Assembly (NCBI GenBank): GCA_029817715.1
Contig: JARUPY010000465.1
Span: 2,294,001 to 2,358,000, forward strand
DNA length: 64,000 nucleotides
Source of the DNA: Melastoma dodecandrum
Taxonomy: Eukaryota; Streptophyta; Magnoliopsida; Myrtales; Melastomataceae
Direction of reading: 5' to 3'
Shown: positions 24,729 to 37,590 of the stretch, one piece after another
How the letters are laid out: every line of letters begins with the position of its first letter
Numbering within the stretch: the first letter of the stretch is position 1
Notes under the pieces: generated by a model
What the model was told of the DNA's origin: nothing
The model's input: only the letters and a program-made list of their open reading frames with translations
Database searches by the model: none
Translations under genes and position numbers: made by a program

Positions 24729-25227
24729 TGTCTATTTATTATGTCCACGCATCTTGTCCACACATCTTCAGTTAATAAGACATTATAATCGCGAACCTCG
24801 TTACTCGAAGATCTATCTTCCACAGATGCTACACCTGCTAGACCTTTGAGTTGACCTACGTCGTGAGACTGTTTGAATTGTTAAACTATGCAATGTATAA
24901 TCAAGCCTAACGGTAATCTTGGGTTCAAACCCCACTTTTATCCTCTTATTTTCGTGGTTGTTAATAATCGATTCTTAGGAGTGCAAAGCCAATCGATATA
25001 ATAGTCTCATGAAACAGAGAGGCTCTTTCATCATGTCCTGTCTGGAAGAATATTGGTCGGTGCATAATTGAAGCTAAAATCTAAATTAGAGAAAGAATGA
25101 TTGATTAAAACTAAAAACACCCGCTTCACATCCAATTAACTTAAAACTAATAAAAATCCTACCTTTAAGCAAGCCCTTTTCCCTTGCCCTTGACCAACAT
25201 CTCCGAGAAGCCCGAGAACGGCATCGA
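24729..25227. other. Intergenic
   Basis: No gene seen. A GGGTTCAAACCCC stretch near 24920 resembles a pol III B-box, but no matching tRNA fold or A-box could be built. Confidence 0.35.
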
Positions 25228-26189
25228 TTAGGAAGCCTGCGACGCGCCAACATTCTGCTGCTCCGCAGGCATCATCGAGAAATGCGTCCCTGGCAACATT
25301 GGCGGCTGCATCGGTATCACCTCGTAATGCCCTACGTTCCCCGAAAAAGCCAGCACATTGAAGGTCGGCTTGTGGAATGACATGCCGCGGATGGGTGGGA
25401 ACTGGAAATTTTGCGGCATGGGAGGGTAATTGTGGTCTCCGAAGCCACTGAGCATTGAGGGTGCCGCATTGTTATGGGCCATCGTGTAAGGGATATTGCC
25501 CCATGCACCGAATGTCATGACCTTGTTCGAGAATGAGTTGTACATGGCAGACGGGTCAGGCATCAGCTGAAGCAGCTGCTGGTCATGGCAATAGCCGTCC
25601 GGGAGTTCAATCCAGTCTTGACATCGAAGAAATTACTCGGGCACTGCGTGGTGGGGTCTGAATACATCCTGTTATCCTTTGCGTAAAACTCATATTGCAC
25701 CATCTGGTTATCAGCGAGTTCTTGCAACTTTTCGGCCTTCCTGGCTGCGAGCCGCTCCTTGGCTACATAGAGCTTCCCCTTCAGGGCGTCAAGGAAGTAC
25801 CGCAGCTGTTCCTCCGATAGCCCCTCAACGATCTCATCACAGACAGGGTACTTGGCCTCCCAGTTCGCGGTCCGCACCTTCTTCAGCTCCATGTCGAGCT
25901 TCTTCTTCCTATATATGAAAAAATCTGGCAGCCCCACTGTCCGTTTCGACCGCCTGTCCGGCCCCTCACTCAAGTACCGGTCGATGATCCGCTTCACCTC
26001 GTCCTTCTCTGGCGGCCAAACATCAGGCTCCGTCCCCCGGTCCCGGAATACGATCATGCATGTGTCGGCCCCACAGAGGGTGGAGAACTCGCCGGCCTTC
26101 TTCATCAAACCCTTCTTCCGCTTGTCGAACGTCAGCATGCGCGACTTCTCCTTGGTTATCAAATCCAATGCCAACTTCCCGCGCCCCAT
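25228..26189 (-). CDS. AGL80-like: M-type (AGL80-like) MADS-box protein, frame broken by one base
   Basis: Type I MADS factors of the M-gamma group act mainly in the central cell and endosperm. The first frame (25563-26189) encodes 208 residues: MADS domain at about 1-60 with KRKKGLMKKAGEFSTLCGAD, WPPEKDEVKRIIDRYLS after it, and a coiled region ending KLQELADNQMVQYEF. A second frame (25228-25563) continues directly with a Pro/Met-rich tail of the kind seen at AGL80-like C-termini. The two join if one base is missing near 25616/25617; the whole would then be an intronless gene of about 320 residues. The break is either a sequencing error or a real recent mutation leaving the MADS and coiled regions intact but losing about 110 residues. 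Divergent from sulfite oxidase. Confidence 0.8.
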
Positions 26190-26974
26190 GCCTGCGAAAC
26201 TCCTCCGATGATCTACTCAAACCAAACGCCAAACAACACCACGATGCACATGAATTTTAACATCCATCAACGAACGAAACGAACTGCCTTAAAACTGAAT
26301 CATTACACAACCCAAAAAGAAACATTGATCAAAACCTCGGCTCTGGTAAATGCAGAAAATCAACTATCAATGAATGATCCACGCATGAAAAGTGGAAAAA
26401 ATTTTATAACATGGGAAAACTGGTAAAAGAATAAAAAATGCGTATCTCGATGATTATGGAAAGTAATAATTTTAACATCGCCCCAGAATACTAATCACGA
26501 TATTCTCAAAAAAAGACAATCACATTGATACAAAATCAGTAACTTTTGCTTATAGTGCGATCAATTCAATAAGCATTAGCTTTTTGAACATTTACTTCCA
26601 ATACTTGCTCATCATTATTATTATTGTTATTTGATATGGTCGTGTGCTTGTGAGCATGGCAAGAACGAGGACTTGCTAAGTCCGACCAATAAATACTTTG
26701 TTTGGTGTAGTGAATTATTTATTATTACATCCTCCTGGGTGCGGCATCTCTGGAACCCCCAGCTTTGCTTTACCTACTCTTATTCTAAATGCAAGAGTAT
26801 TTTAAGATATAGATTCAAACCTCGGATGTATCCTCAGACGACAAACACATCCACGTCAGCAAAAGCATCCGCCATCCCCACCTTAAAGAACTCACCCCAA
26901 TTTCGACTCCTCCTCCCCTTTCCGCCACCTTCACCTCCTTTACCCAAAGGACGGTTTGTCGGAATCAGGAAGAG
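26190..26974. other. Shared upstream region, MADS and sulfite oxidase genes
   Basis: Divergent promoter space of 785 bp. AT-rich from 26400 to 26640. No separate gene or clear motif seen. Confidence 0.4.
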
Positions 26975-29900
26975 ATGCCGGGGATAAGAGGACCGTCGGA
27001 TTACTCCCAGGAACCCCCTCGCCATCCTTCCCTCTCCGTCAATGCCAAGGTCTTCCCCAGTCCCTTTCTTCGGAGGAGTTTCTTAAGACATGTTCTCTTG
27101 AGCTTTTTGGCGTCCAACATCGGTAAATACGTTCTGGGGTTTCGTCGGTTTCCTTCCCTGTCCTCTGCTGGCGAAGCGTGATGCATGATGCGTAGCCTGC
27201 CATTCAGCTTGACCAAGATAGATGCAGGAGAGGCGCGTGGAGGAGGGGACCTTTCTAGTGCTTTCGGCTGACCTTTTCCGTGTGATCGCAGGAGCCCTTC
27301 AACGCGGAACCACGGCGGAAGGATTTGGTTGCGTCTTACGTCACGCCCGTTGATTTATTCTACAAGAGGAATCATGGGCCGATCCCGATAGTAGACGATG
27401 TCGAGAGGTGATTCTTTTGCTCTGGGGGTTATTTGGTGATGTTGTGATGGCACTGCTAATCGCTTTGGTCGACTGGTGGAGCAGCTATCATGTCACTTTG
27501 GATGGTTTGATCGATTGTCCGAGGAAGTTATTCATGAAAGATGTCAGGTACGTGAAGTGTGGCAATCGCCCTGGTTTTCTAAAAGTTTTTGCTTTATGCA
27601 ATGATTTTGAGATTCCCCATCTGATTGATGTTTCGCCGTATTACAGGATGCTTCCAAAGTACATTGTTACTGCCACCTTGCAGGTTATTGAATTGAACAT
27701 AAATTTCATATACCCAGGTAAGACTCAGCTCACGTTTCCAAGTTCGAAGTGAACTAATAGTGTGGGTTTTGCTACCCGTGCAGTGTGCTGGGAATAGGAG
27801 GACGGCTATGAGCAAGGTGCGAACCGTGAAGGGTGTCGGCTGGGATGTCTCTGCAATTGGAAACGGTGTGTAACGTGTGTCGTCTTTCTGTCTGATTTAG
27901 TTCCCCGATGGATGCCCTAAACTATTACTTTGGCTTTATAGTTCTTTAAGTTTCCACTAGTGGTGTTTGCTTGGCTTCAATCTATGTCAACATGATCTAT
28001 CGAGTGTTGTTTCCTTCTACAGCATGCTGAACGCAGAAGTTAAAAATAGTTATCTTTTTTAACACATGGATATCAGTTGTGTTCCAGATTCCCACTGCAT
28101 CTATCCCTGGAACTCCCGTTTCCATTTTGTTGTGTCTGTTCTTAACTTCAATTATGTTGTGGATATTCCTTCAGCTGTCTGGGGTGGTGCCAAGTTGGCA
28201 GATGTTCTTGAGCTCATTGGGATACCTAAATTGACTAACATTACTAGGTTTGGTGGAAAACACGTTGAATTTGTGAGCATAGATAAGTGTAAGGTAAGCA
28301 TCTTTATCTAGTGAAATAAACTAGTTTTGCTACTTTGTATTGTGTTGGATAGCGGAGCTCATTTTTGGTTCGATCACTTCCGACTGATTAGAATGTGCCT
28401 TTATTACTGATATTCCTCTTCCGAATCTACCTAGGAGGAAAATGGGGGGCCATACAAAGCCTCAATCCCTTTAAGCCAGGCTACTAATCCAGATGCAGAT
28501 GTCCTACTTGCGTATGAAATGAACGGCGAGGTAAGTGATATGTGTCAGTTTCTCTCCATGCGAGCAATATCTATATGTGACAGATTTCAATCTTCTGACT
28601 CACTATCGTGTTTCTTCACTTGGACTATTTCGCTCATAACCTTGTTATTTTTCTGCAAAAGGTTCTAAACAGAGACCATGGTTACCCATTGCGAGTAATC
28701 GTCCCTGGTGTCATAGGCGCCCGCTCTGTGAAATGGTTAGATTATATCAGTATAACTGCTGAAGTTTGCCAGGTTAGAGGAAGTTTTTATTTTTCCCAGT
28801 ATGTGGCCATCTTTGTTATTTTAACCATCAACGGATTAGTTAATCTGTTACGTGATAGGGATTCTTTATGCAAAAGGATTATAAGATGTTTCCCCCTAGC
28901 GTGAATTGGGATAACATCGATTGGTCCACTAGGCGGCCACAGATGGATTTTCCGGTTCAGGTGATCATCCCTTGTAACATGATTTTTTCAAGTAGTTGTT
29001 GGTCCTCTTGAAACAATTAGTTGATGATTACTTTAAATTCCAACTGAACGGATTATGCTTAATATCTGTAATATTTCTTTTTTTTCTCTGTTTTGAGATT
29101 TCTTGTTCATTTACAAGGCAGTGATGTTTATCAGAATAAATATGGAGTCTTCCTTTATTGGAGAAAGTAACTAAGTTAACATCTTTTCCTTGGCAGAGTG
29201 CGATATGCTCTTTGGAAGACATTAATATGATCAAACCTGGGAAGGTGAGAGTCTAAACCGATGTCTCATGTTTCATTTGAATTTTGTCCAGATGGAATGC
29301 TAAAAAATGCAAGATCACCATTTCTAAGTTGCTTAAGCATATGATGACCTATAATTTTCGAGAAAATAGGGCGACCTACGAGCATTCACCTAGAAATAAT
29401 GCCTGGCATTATATGGTTTTCCTGCTTACTCGGATTTGCCGAACTAATTCTTCTTAACACCTGAGAGACACTAAAAATTGAAGCAATCTGAGTTCAGTTT
29501 GAGAAACTGGTAACTGAACTGGACTTATAGCTCGCAGATGTATGGTTTCTGTGTTTGGTAAAATGGCCAAAACAAAATTGTTGCAGGTGATGGTCAGCGG
29601 ATATGCGGCTTCTGGAGGCGGCCGAGGAATCGAGAGAGTGGATATCTCCATTGATGGGGGTAAGACTTGGGTGGAGGCAACAAGGCAGCAAAAGCCAGGG
29701 ATTAAGTACATTGCAGATGGATTTGATAGTGACAAATGGGCTTGGGTACTCTTCAAGGCCATCGTGGACATTCCTCACAGCACCGAGATTGTCGCAAAAG
29801 CGGTACTCTTCTCCTTTCACAACATCAGTGTAAACATGGGCTAACTATTGCTGCAGGAGAGTCCTTCATCGCTGGTTTCCCATCTCGTTGATTTTGTTCG

Positions 29901-30063
29901 ACCTCATCGGACACCCGACTCACGAACTACTTTTTGTTTGCAGGTCGATATTGCAGGAAACGTGCAGCCCGAAGGCGTGGAGACCATCTGGAACTTGAGA
30001 GGAATTCTTAACACTTCCTGGCATAGAGTTCAGGCACGCTGCATCGAGCACTCGAAGATTTAA
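26975..30063 (+). CDS. SOX: Sulfite oxidase
   Basis: Molybdenum enzyme that oxidises sulfite to sulfate with oxygen in peroxisomes, protecting against excess sulfite. Twelve exons: 26975-27049, 27292-27407, 27485-27547, 27647-27683, 27784-27865, 28175-28293, 28435-28530, 28662-28772, 28859-28960, 29197-29244, 29587-29802 and 29944-30063. The phase is kept throughout, giving 394 residues, as in plant SOX. The start [20 protein letters not shown] is typical. The molybdenum-binding Cys is residue 98 in [21 protein letters not shown] and [12 protein letters not shown] belong to the Mo domain, and the dimerisation domain follows ([17 protein letters not shown]). As in plant enzymes there is no heme domain. 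The protein ends in SKI, a variant peroxisomal PTS1 tripeptide (SNL is usual in Arabidopsis). Convergent with IF-2. Confidence 0.97.
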
Positions 30064-30368
30064 ACGAATAGACAACTATGACACCGGGGAAGGCGTTCAA
30101 TCTGTTGTTCCCTCTTATTACATGAAGGTTCTGAACTGATAATCTTTGGCTCCTCTTCCAAACGAAAGAAATATGAGTACTCAGATACTGATCCTGTGCT
30201 ATGTTGCGGAATAAGTAGTAAAACTTTTCCCCAGTAAATGGAGGTGTTTACTGCTTTATAGGCGACATCAAAATGCCTGACATAATTGACCTACCAAGGC
30301 CGATTACACTCTTATTACCCAACAATATTTTGAATCCTTTAACATCAAGCAAAGGACCAAACCATTTA
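30064..30368. other. Convergent 3' ends of SOX and IF-2
   Basis: These 305 bp between two stop codons hold both 3' untranslated regions. Nothing else seen. Confidence 0.5.
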
Positions 30369-33300
30369 TCAGCACTCTATCCGAGCAGCACCATTCTCCG
30401 ATGACATGAACCTTGGCTTCCTCATCACTTGCTGCAAGCACTGGATTACATCGCCAATCTGGAAGTCATCGCAGTTGCGGATGACCAGCCCGCATTCGTT
30501 CCCTTTCATTACCGTCTCAACGTCCTGCTTCTCCCTCTTGAGCGAAGCGCAGGATCCCTCGAACACGACTTCCCCGCTCCTCAGGAGCCTCAAGGTGGAT
30601 GATCTGGTGAAGAGCCCCTCGGTGATGCGACAGCCAGCAATCTTCATGTCGTCGCCTTTGGATTTGCTCCTTCCTTTAAGCTCGAAGATATTTAAAACCT
30701 GAGCTTCCCCAGCCACCGGAGTCTCGGCAGTCCCGGGGGCTTTGTTGACTATCATTTTTCCCATGTCCTCCAGGAGGTGGTAAATTACTCGATGCGTTCG
30801 TATCTAAAAACAACAAAAAAACAATCCAAGCATTCCTATAAAATCCCAAATCCATTTATCGAAAAGAAACTACTCCGGAAGGATGAGAACTTGGATGAAG
30901 GATCAACTAAAAATTTGCTACCTTGATATTGGCTCTAGCCGCAGCCTGGCCGATGGCACTAGGAGGACTCTTGACGTTGAATCCCACTATGCAAGCACCA
31001 CAAGCTTGTGCCAAGTCAATATCGGACTGTGAAATAGGCCCAACACCGACATGGATGACATTAACAAAAACCTGCCCATAAAAGAATTAATAATGTGAAC
31101 AAGAGAATCAAAGCAAAGGATGAAGGTGTCGGGCATGTCGTTGTAAATTTCAGACAGAACAAACACCAACTCAAACAGAGATGGAATGATGAGATACATA
31201 GAGCCACCAGATGAAAATCTTCCATGTCACATGAAAATTGTCTCATACCTGCGGGCTATTGAGACTCTTCAACGCATCTGTCACGGCTTGGACTGTTCCT
31301 TGTACATCTGCTTTCACTATAATAGGCATCTCCACTCTAATGGTCACTTCGTCCGAAGGCTCTGAAGATTCTAGTTCCTCGCTGATTTTCTTGAGTCTGC
31401 CCTTTTCGTATTTACCTTTTCTTCCTTTGCTAAGCATCCTTGCACGTTCTTCTGTTTCCACCACGACAATATCATCACCAGCTCTAGGAAGACCCTTGAG
31501 CCCTTCAATGACGACTGGCATAGCTGCCCCAGCTTGGTCTGCCATTTTACCTGCCATATCTCTAATTGCTCTTATTCTACCCCATTCTGATCCGACAACA
31601 ACATGCTGCCCACAAACTAGAGTCCCTGCCTTTACAATGGCAGTGGCCAGTGGTCCACGCCCCTTATCAAGCCTGGCCTCGACTACATATGCTTGAGCAG
31701 GACTGTCAACGCGTGCTTTCAGATCCATTATCTCAGCCTGCAGAAGCAACGCCTCCTCCAACTTGTCCAATCCAGTTTTCGTCATGGCAGAAACTTCGAC
31801 GACCTGAACATCGCCTCCCATCTCCTCCAGAAGTAGCCCGTCAGACGCAAGCTGCAGTTTTACTCGTTCTGGATCCGCGGCAGGCTTATCACATTTGTTA
31901 ATCGCAACTACAATTGGTACATCAGCTGTTCTGGCATGATTCATTGCTTCCTTTGTTTGAGGCATCACTCCATCATCAGCTGCAACCACCAGCACGACTA
32001 TATCGGTGACTGCTGCGCCTCTTGCCCTCATCGCACTGAATGCAGCATGACCAGGTGTGTCAAGGAAAGTTATAGAAGCCCCAGAGGGCATGCCCACAAC
32101 AAAAGCCCCGAGGTGCTGGGTTATTCCACCTGCTTCTTGGGCAGCCACTGAAGTCTGACGTAGAGCATCCAGAAGAGAAGTTTTACCATGGTCAACATGA
32201 CCCATAACTGTCACAACAGGAGGCCTAGGATGAACTTCAGCACCATCATTTGAATGAAGTCTCCTCACATTCACACCAACTTCCTGAATTCCACAAAGCC
32301 GGTGGATGAAGTCCCCAGGATTATACCAAAAGAACGGAAAACAACGAACGATCATACTGTTAATAAGGGCAATATACTCCTAATTTTGTTATCCTAACAG
32401 ATCACTTGGACAGTTCATAATAGTGAAAGAAAAACAATTGCGCAGATTTGTTTAGACGGTGGGTGGTGAATGTTTCTTTATAATCCAGCGAAGCTGAAGG
32501 TTTTATAAAGAACAAAGCATTAATTATGCTTTCCAGTACAAGACTTCCTCTACACCATCTTAACAACAATCTGATCCTGAGAACTAACTAGTATCATTTA
32601 TCCTTTTCCCCAGATTTATACAGTAATTACTGTCTTTGTGTCTGTAAATATGCAATTACAGGCTGGGATTAAAATAAACTTCCTCATCTATTCGATGCCC
32701 CGTCCTTTCTTCATTTTCTGTAGGGAAGATTAACCCAATTCATTGTAACAAATACCAGACATCTGAGAAAGACAGAAAGCACCACAACAAGCAAAAAGAA
32801 AGCAATTAAGCATACCATGGCAACAAGTTCAGCAATGTCCATGCTCAGTGGGTCAAATTCTGATTCTATCTTCTCCCCGACATTGACAATTATATCTTGC
32901 AACGTAGATAATTTCTCACCAGTACGCTTCGCGAGTTCGACAACTGTCATGCCTTCAAAAATGTCAATTGTTTTATCCAGAAGAGACTTGGCCTCTCTTT
33001 TTATTCGAGGAGGCACATAAGGAGTTTCAACAGGTGGCTGTATCCTGCTTTCTTTTTTCACATATTTCTCTCTTTTGGGAGTTCTCAAACCAAAAGAATC
33101 CTCATCTCTTCTTCGAGCAAGGCAAGATGGACTGGAATGAAAGAGCCTACAAGAAAAGACAAAGGCAATTTGTAGGTTACATAAAATGTTAACAAGACTG
33201 AAACATTCAAAGTGACTGATGATGGCTGCCAAAAGAAATTTAACAGCCTTAAGACTGAAAACCACAAAAGGATCAGGCCCAACCAATAGCTACATATTGA

Positions 33301-35655
33301 GGAGAGATACATTGTGCTAGGGAGTATTTTCATCAGATGCCCAATATCATGACAAAAGGTGGTGCTCGTGTGGACGAAGTACTGAGATTAAAATCCCAAA
33401 ACTTGAGAAGAAATTTCAGGACAGTTCTTTGAGAAGTGAAGTAACATCTCGGACAGAGTTTCATCCAGGGTTAGGCATCCTCTAAAACAAATAAACTGCC
33501 CAAATCAACTTGCCAATGGCAAGGGTTTCCATATGAGACCGTGCAGATGCATACAGAAATTTCAAAGTTTATTCTAGTTCACAGAACAAACATAAGCAAG
33601 CATAGCTACAGGTGAATGAGATGCATTTTTTGCCTTCGAGTGTTGTAGAAATTATCGCGATTTATAAGTTTCATACAGTATAATGGTAAAAAAAATCAAG
33701 TAATCTACTTACCTTGACAAGAAAAAGTCCTGCCTATTCCTCTCAGTACCTGCACCACAGGAATCAACTCACATGTTACAGTTCACACAAACTTTAAAAA
33801 AGTCATAAACGCCATATGATTTTGTATTAGTTTGAAATGACAATGGAAAACCCATCAACATTTGATACTGCTGACTTGGAGTCCCTCACAAGCTACAAAA
33901 CACCTGAAATTTTCTTGCATCTTCACACCCAAGAACCAGGCATTCCCATTCTGTTTTGTAAAGCACTAGAATGTATAAATGCTGGAGTTTGGTACAGCAG
34001 TATTATGACCTTTGCTCAGGATTGTACAGATTTTATGGTCTGTGTCCAGGCATTCCAATTTTCCAGACATCTCATACAGTTACCCAATCATAAAAGTTAC
34101 TGACATCTTGAGTAGGAAGGGAAAACCCAATGATAGGAGGAACACAACATGGTGATACGACGGCCCTACTGTCGCAAACAACTTCAAGAGTAACGACAAA
34201 TTAAAGCCTCCTTCAAAATAAATAGAACATCATCCTACTAGTAAATATTGAATTCTAGAAAGCTCCCATATGTGATATCTCCTTCGTCAGGATATTACTC
34301 ACCCTACTCATTTTAAGTCATGTTCCTATGGAAGAAGCAAGTGATTATTAGAGCTGGCGATAATGGCTGTTGTCAGATTGAATACCAAGAACAGATGCTA
34401 TAAAAGCCTCAGTTTTTTGGAAGGTATTTTAATGTGCAATGAGCTAAAAAGAGGCACAAGAGCACTCATAGGAAGTTTTTCTTTACCTGATGACAATTGG
34501 GTCGAAGCATATGCTGGCTTAACAGCATCCTCGAAGCAACAAGTATATCCCAAAGGGCTTCCTTGTGATATCCTGCGGCTCACTTGAAGACCCTAATTAT
34601 TATACAATAATCATCAGAAAATTTATGAGATAGAATGTTAATAGAAGTACCAAAACACTGAGAAAAGTTAAATCATATCTACTCAGATGGGTTGCCATGG
34701 GCAATGCTCAAGCCAAGACACATAATCCTAAGACCACAGTGTTACTGAGATGATTTGTGCCTAGTACATTTGGGTAAGCCAAAGCAAATGCATCATTCAC
34801 TAAGGTAAGTGTTGCAATGCATGTTTCATCACTATGACAGTTCCTCCTTACGAGCAACAGCACACAATCTGCTAGCACACTGATCAAATGTATCGACAGA
34901 CTGATGTCAAACACAAGCTTCGATTGATTTCTAATCGAACAATGGGAAGATAAAGTAGTTCTGTGTTGGGTGGTGATATGAAATTCATTTGCATGGCCTT
35001 CAATGCCAATGTTGTGAAAAAGTGAAGTTCACTAAAACACGGAAAATCTCAAGCTGAAACTGGAGACGAACAAATAAATAGTTGGTCAAGGTCCTCGAAA
35101 AAATCATCGTAAATTGTAGCTTAAACTGTCGCCGATATGTAAGACCCAGTGTACAATGCCAGATAAACACCCATAAGATTGGGCATTGACAATCAGTTTA
35201 CAATCTTCAACATCAGTTCGGAACACGTTTAGTCCATCAAGTCCCTCATATAACCAGCTAAACTCCCCAGGATAATGCTTCCAAAAATCTCTCATCTCGA
35301 CTGGAGAATCCATAATTCAACAAGTAACTAATTTAACAGGCAACCCTTTCTCGGAAAGGACATCAATAAACAACCCACAAGCTCCACTAAATATTACTCA
35401 TGCCGATTCACACCCTAACCTAGCCTAGACCCTACCATCGTCCCTGGGCAGCCAGACCAAAACCATCATCTTCATACCTAACCGCGTTCACGAATGCTGT
35501 CCACCAACACAGAGCACCATTGTCCGCCCCCAACACACTCCATCCCATCCCAAACGGTGATGCCAAAACCAAAGCTCTAAAATTCGATATGCTGCCCTAT
35601 AATATGCAGTGGCAGTGGAAGTTCGTACGTTGCCTCGGGCGGATCTCCAAGCCAT
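30369..35655 (-). CDS. Translation initiation factor IF-2, mitochondrial
   Basis: GTPase that brings initiator tRNA to the mitochondrial ribosome. Seven exons from the start: 35629-35655, 34487-34592, 33713-33749, 32816-33146, 31249-32283, 30922-31071 and 30369-30803. All junctions are GT-AG in phase, giving 706 residues. The nine-codon first exon (MAWRSARGN) matches the MAWR start of plant homologues as I remember them. The next 100 residues are basic and variable, as in a presequence. [21 protein letters not shown] is the IF2 N-terminal domain. G motifs are GHVDHGKT (195-202), DTPGH (242-246) and NKCD (296-299). Later exons carry the beta-barrel, IF2 core and C2 domain ending GAARIEC. Exons 1-3 are short and set mainly by phase, so they are less certain than the rest. 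A Mutator-like element begins 605 bp upstream of the ATG. Confidence 0.92.
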
Positions 35656-36260
35656 TCATCAAGCGTTGTGATTCTGCAGAGCAAAAGGCAAAAAGAAAAA
35701 AAAATGGATTGAGTCGGAGACAACAAATTAAATGCTTGGGAAACAAGGAATCGAGACAACATGAACTCCGACTTCCGATTCGAGTGAAAGCCAACACCGA
35801 ATCATCCAGCAATAACAACTCCACAAACTAGGGGAATCGGGATTTAACCTAAACCCATGGTGAGTAAAAAGTACCGGGATAAACGACCCTGGAGACAAAA
35901 GCCCCGTCTTCCCAGAGGAGGCGGATGGATGGAGGAGTAAGCCCCTTCGCAATGTCGGTTCACTGCAACCAGAGAATGGCGGCGCCAAAAGAAAATATCG
36001 CGGGGGATCAAAAGTGCGTTTGATTCGATCCACCCCGAAGGAGAGGGTTTGAACTCGGGAGGGAATTTCCGACCAAACCTATGACGGCGATACTCTGTTA
36101 TTCAGAAGTCTCTCTGTCTTCTTGTTTCTTGTTTTCTCTTTCTCGAAATATGTTTTTGGGTAAGTGGCGGAGATTAGGACGTGAGTGATTTACCGCCAGT
36201 TCATAAATAATAATAATAATAATGTTACGCGTAACCATAAAAACTTCCTTTTAACATAAA
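35656..36260. other. Upstream region of IF-2, up to the transposon
   Basis: The stretch holds the leader and promoter of IF-2 on the minus strand. An (AAT)n microsatellite lies near 36208-36222, just before the 9-bp target duplication of the transposon at 36252-36260. Confidence 0.45.
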
Positions 36261-36394
36261 GGCAAAATATCGATTTTTGGCCCCAAGTATTGGCAAACTT
36301 TTCGATTTTGCAAATCGTTTAAAAATTTTTCAATTTGGCCTTAAATCGATGACACTTTTGTATGAGGCCTTATTTGTGACGGACGTTAGATTTT
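36261..36394 (+). repeat. Left terminal inverted repeat of the MULE
   Basis: 134 bp, the reverse complement of 40712-40845 with no mismatch found by reading. The next base outside the match is C at 36395, against T on the other arm. Target duplication lies at 36252-36260. Confidence 0.95.
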
Positions 36395-36814
36395 CGCGAC
36401 GTGTCAATTAGCCTCCGTTACCTTAGCCTACATGGCGTCCGACGTGTGAATTACTTAATTTGTTGGCCTACGTGGCAAGCGCTGGGAAATAAAAAATTAG
36501 GAAAAAGAAAGGGGAAGAAATTGGGGATAGGGTTTGGGTTAGAAATCGGGGTTAGGTTTGATTTTGTCTTCCCTCGCTCGATTCAATCGTTAAACAATGT
36601 GAGGTTGGGGTTGCGCGTTCTGTTTGTGGGGTTGCGCTGTGTTAGTGGGGTTGGGGTTGCGCGCTGTGTTTGTGGGGTTGAGATGTTTTTCGTGTTGTGG
36701 TGGTTTGGTTGGTTTTCTGTAAATGCGCTGTGTTGGGGAATGCGTTATGTTGTTGCTGCTTTCTATAGTCTGTGTGCTTCGCTTATTTTTCATAAATGCG
36801 TATACGCAGGTACG

Positions 36815-37269
36815 ATGAGTGCTTCCGGGAGTTTTGACACTTGTGTTGGTTCTGTAAATTCATCCTGTGATAGTAGTGAAAGGAGGTGCAAACATGGGGT
36901 GCGAGCTGTATTGTATACCTCATGGAGTAGAACTAATCCTGGGAGACGATTCTTTCGCTGTCGAATGTGGAAGGTGGTATTGTAGTTGTTACCGTATTGT
37001 ATACCATATGGCTGACTGTTACTGACTGATGTTGTGTGTTATAGGATGATGACTGTGGCTATTTTAGGTGGTTTGATGAGGTTGTACCTGCACGACAGAA
37101 AGAGGTGATATTACAGCTTCTTGAGCAGAAGAAGATGCTAGAAGATAACATGGAGATTTTGCAAAAGAGAGAAGGCGCTATGGAATCGTTGATCAAGCAT
37201 TTAGAAGCTGAGATTATCAAGCAAAAGATGATGAAAAAAATAGATGTATGTTTATTTGGTCATGGATGA
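36815..37269 (+). CDS. GRF-type zinc-finger protein with coiled coil, carried by the MULE
   Basis: Small protein of 127 residues, function unknown. Two exons, 36815-36973 and 37045-37269, joined in phase by GT-AG. The zinc finger has C25, H27, C49 and C57 with the family signature TSWSRTNPGRRFFRC and then CGYFRWFDE, as in plant GRF zinc-finger proteins of the At4g04775-like type. From about residue 66 a helical, charged segment (QLLEQKKMLEDNMEILQKRE and on) should form a coiled coil. GRF fingers bind single-stranded nucleic acid in better studied proteins. The frame is open upstream to 36401, but an AG acceptor just before the ATG (36808) suggests a leader intron and start at 36815. It is convergent with the transposase, with 321 bp between the stops, and lies wholly inside the element. 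Confidence 0.75.
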
Positions 37270-37590
37270 GAGTGTTACTGATAGTTGGTGTAATTAGCGT
37301 TGTTGTATATGAATCGTTGAAGTAGGTGTTATGTGATTAGTGATTGGATATGTTATGTTATTTACTGAAATGGAGATTATGTTGACTTATGTTGACTCAC
37401 CAGATGATGTTTATTATGTACTTAAAAGGACCAATTTCATAACGAAACACATTTTGTCATAACAACCTGATCTGGACATGAATTTCTTACAATCCTGTTC
37501 CATAACAAGCTCATTCTTACATAGCGAACACAGATAACATAACAACCAGATGACAGAACAACAATCAGGTCCTCATCATGGTTGGCTTGG

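Noticed and set aside
24905..24945. tRNA-like T-loop GGGTTCAAACCCC
   Set aside because: No matching acceptor, D or anticodon stems could be drawn upstream; it is more likely a SINE-type B-box by chance or a remnant.
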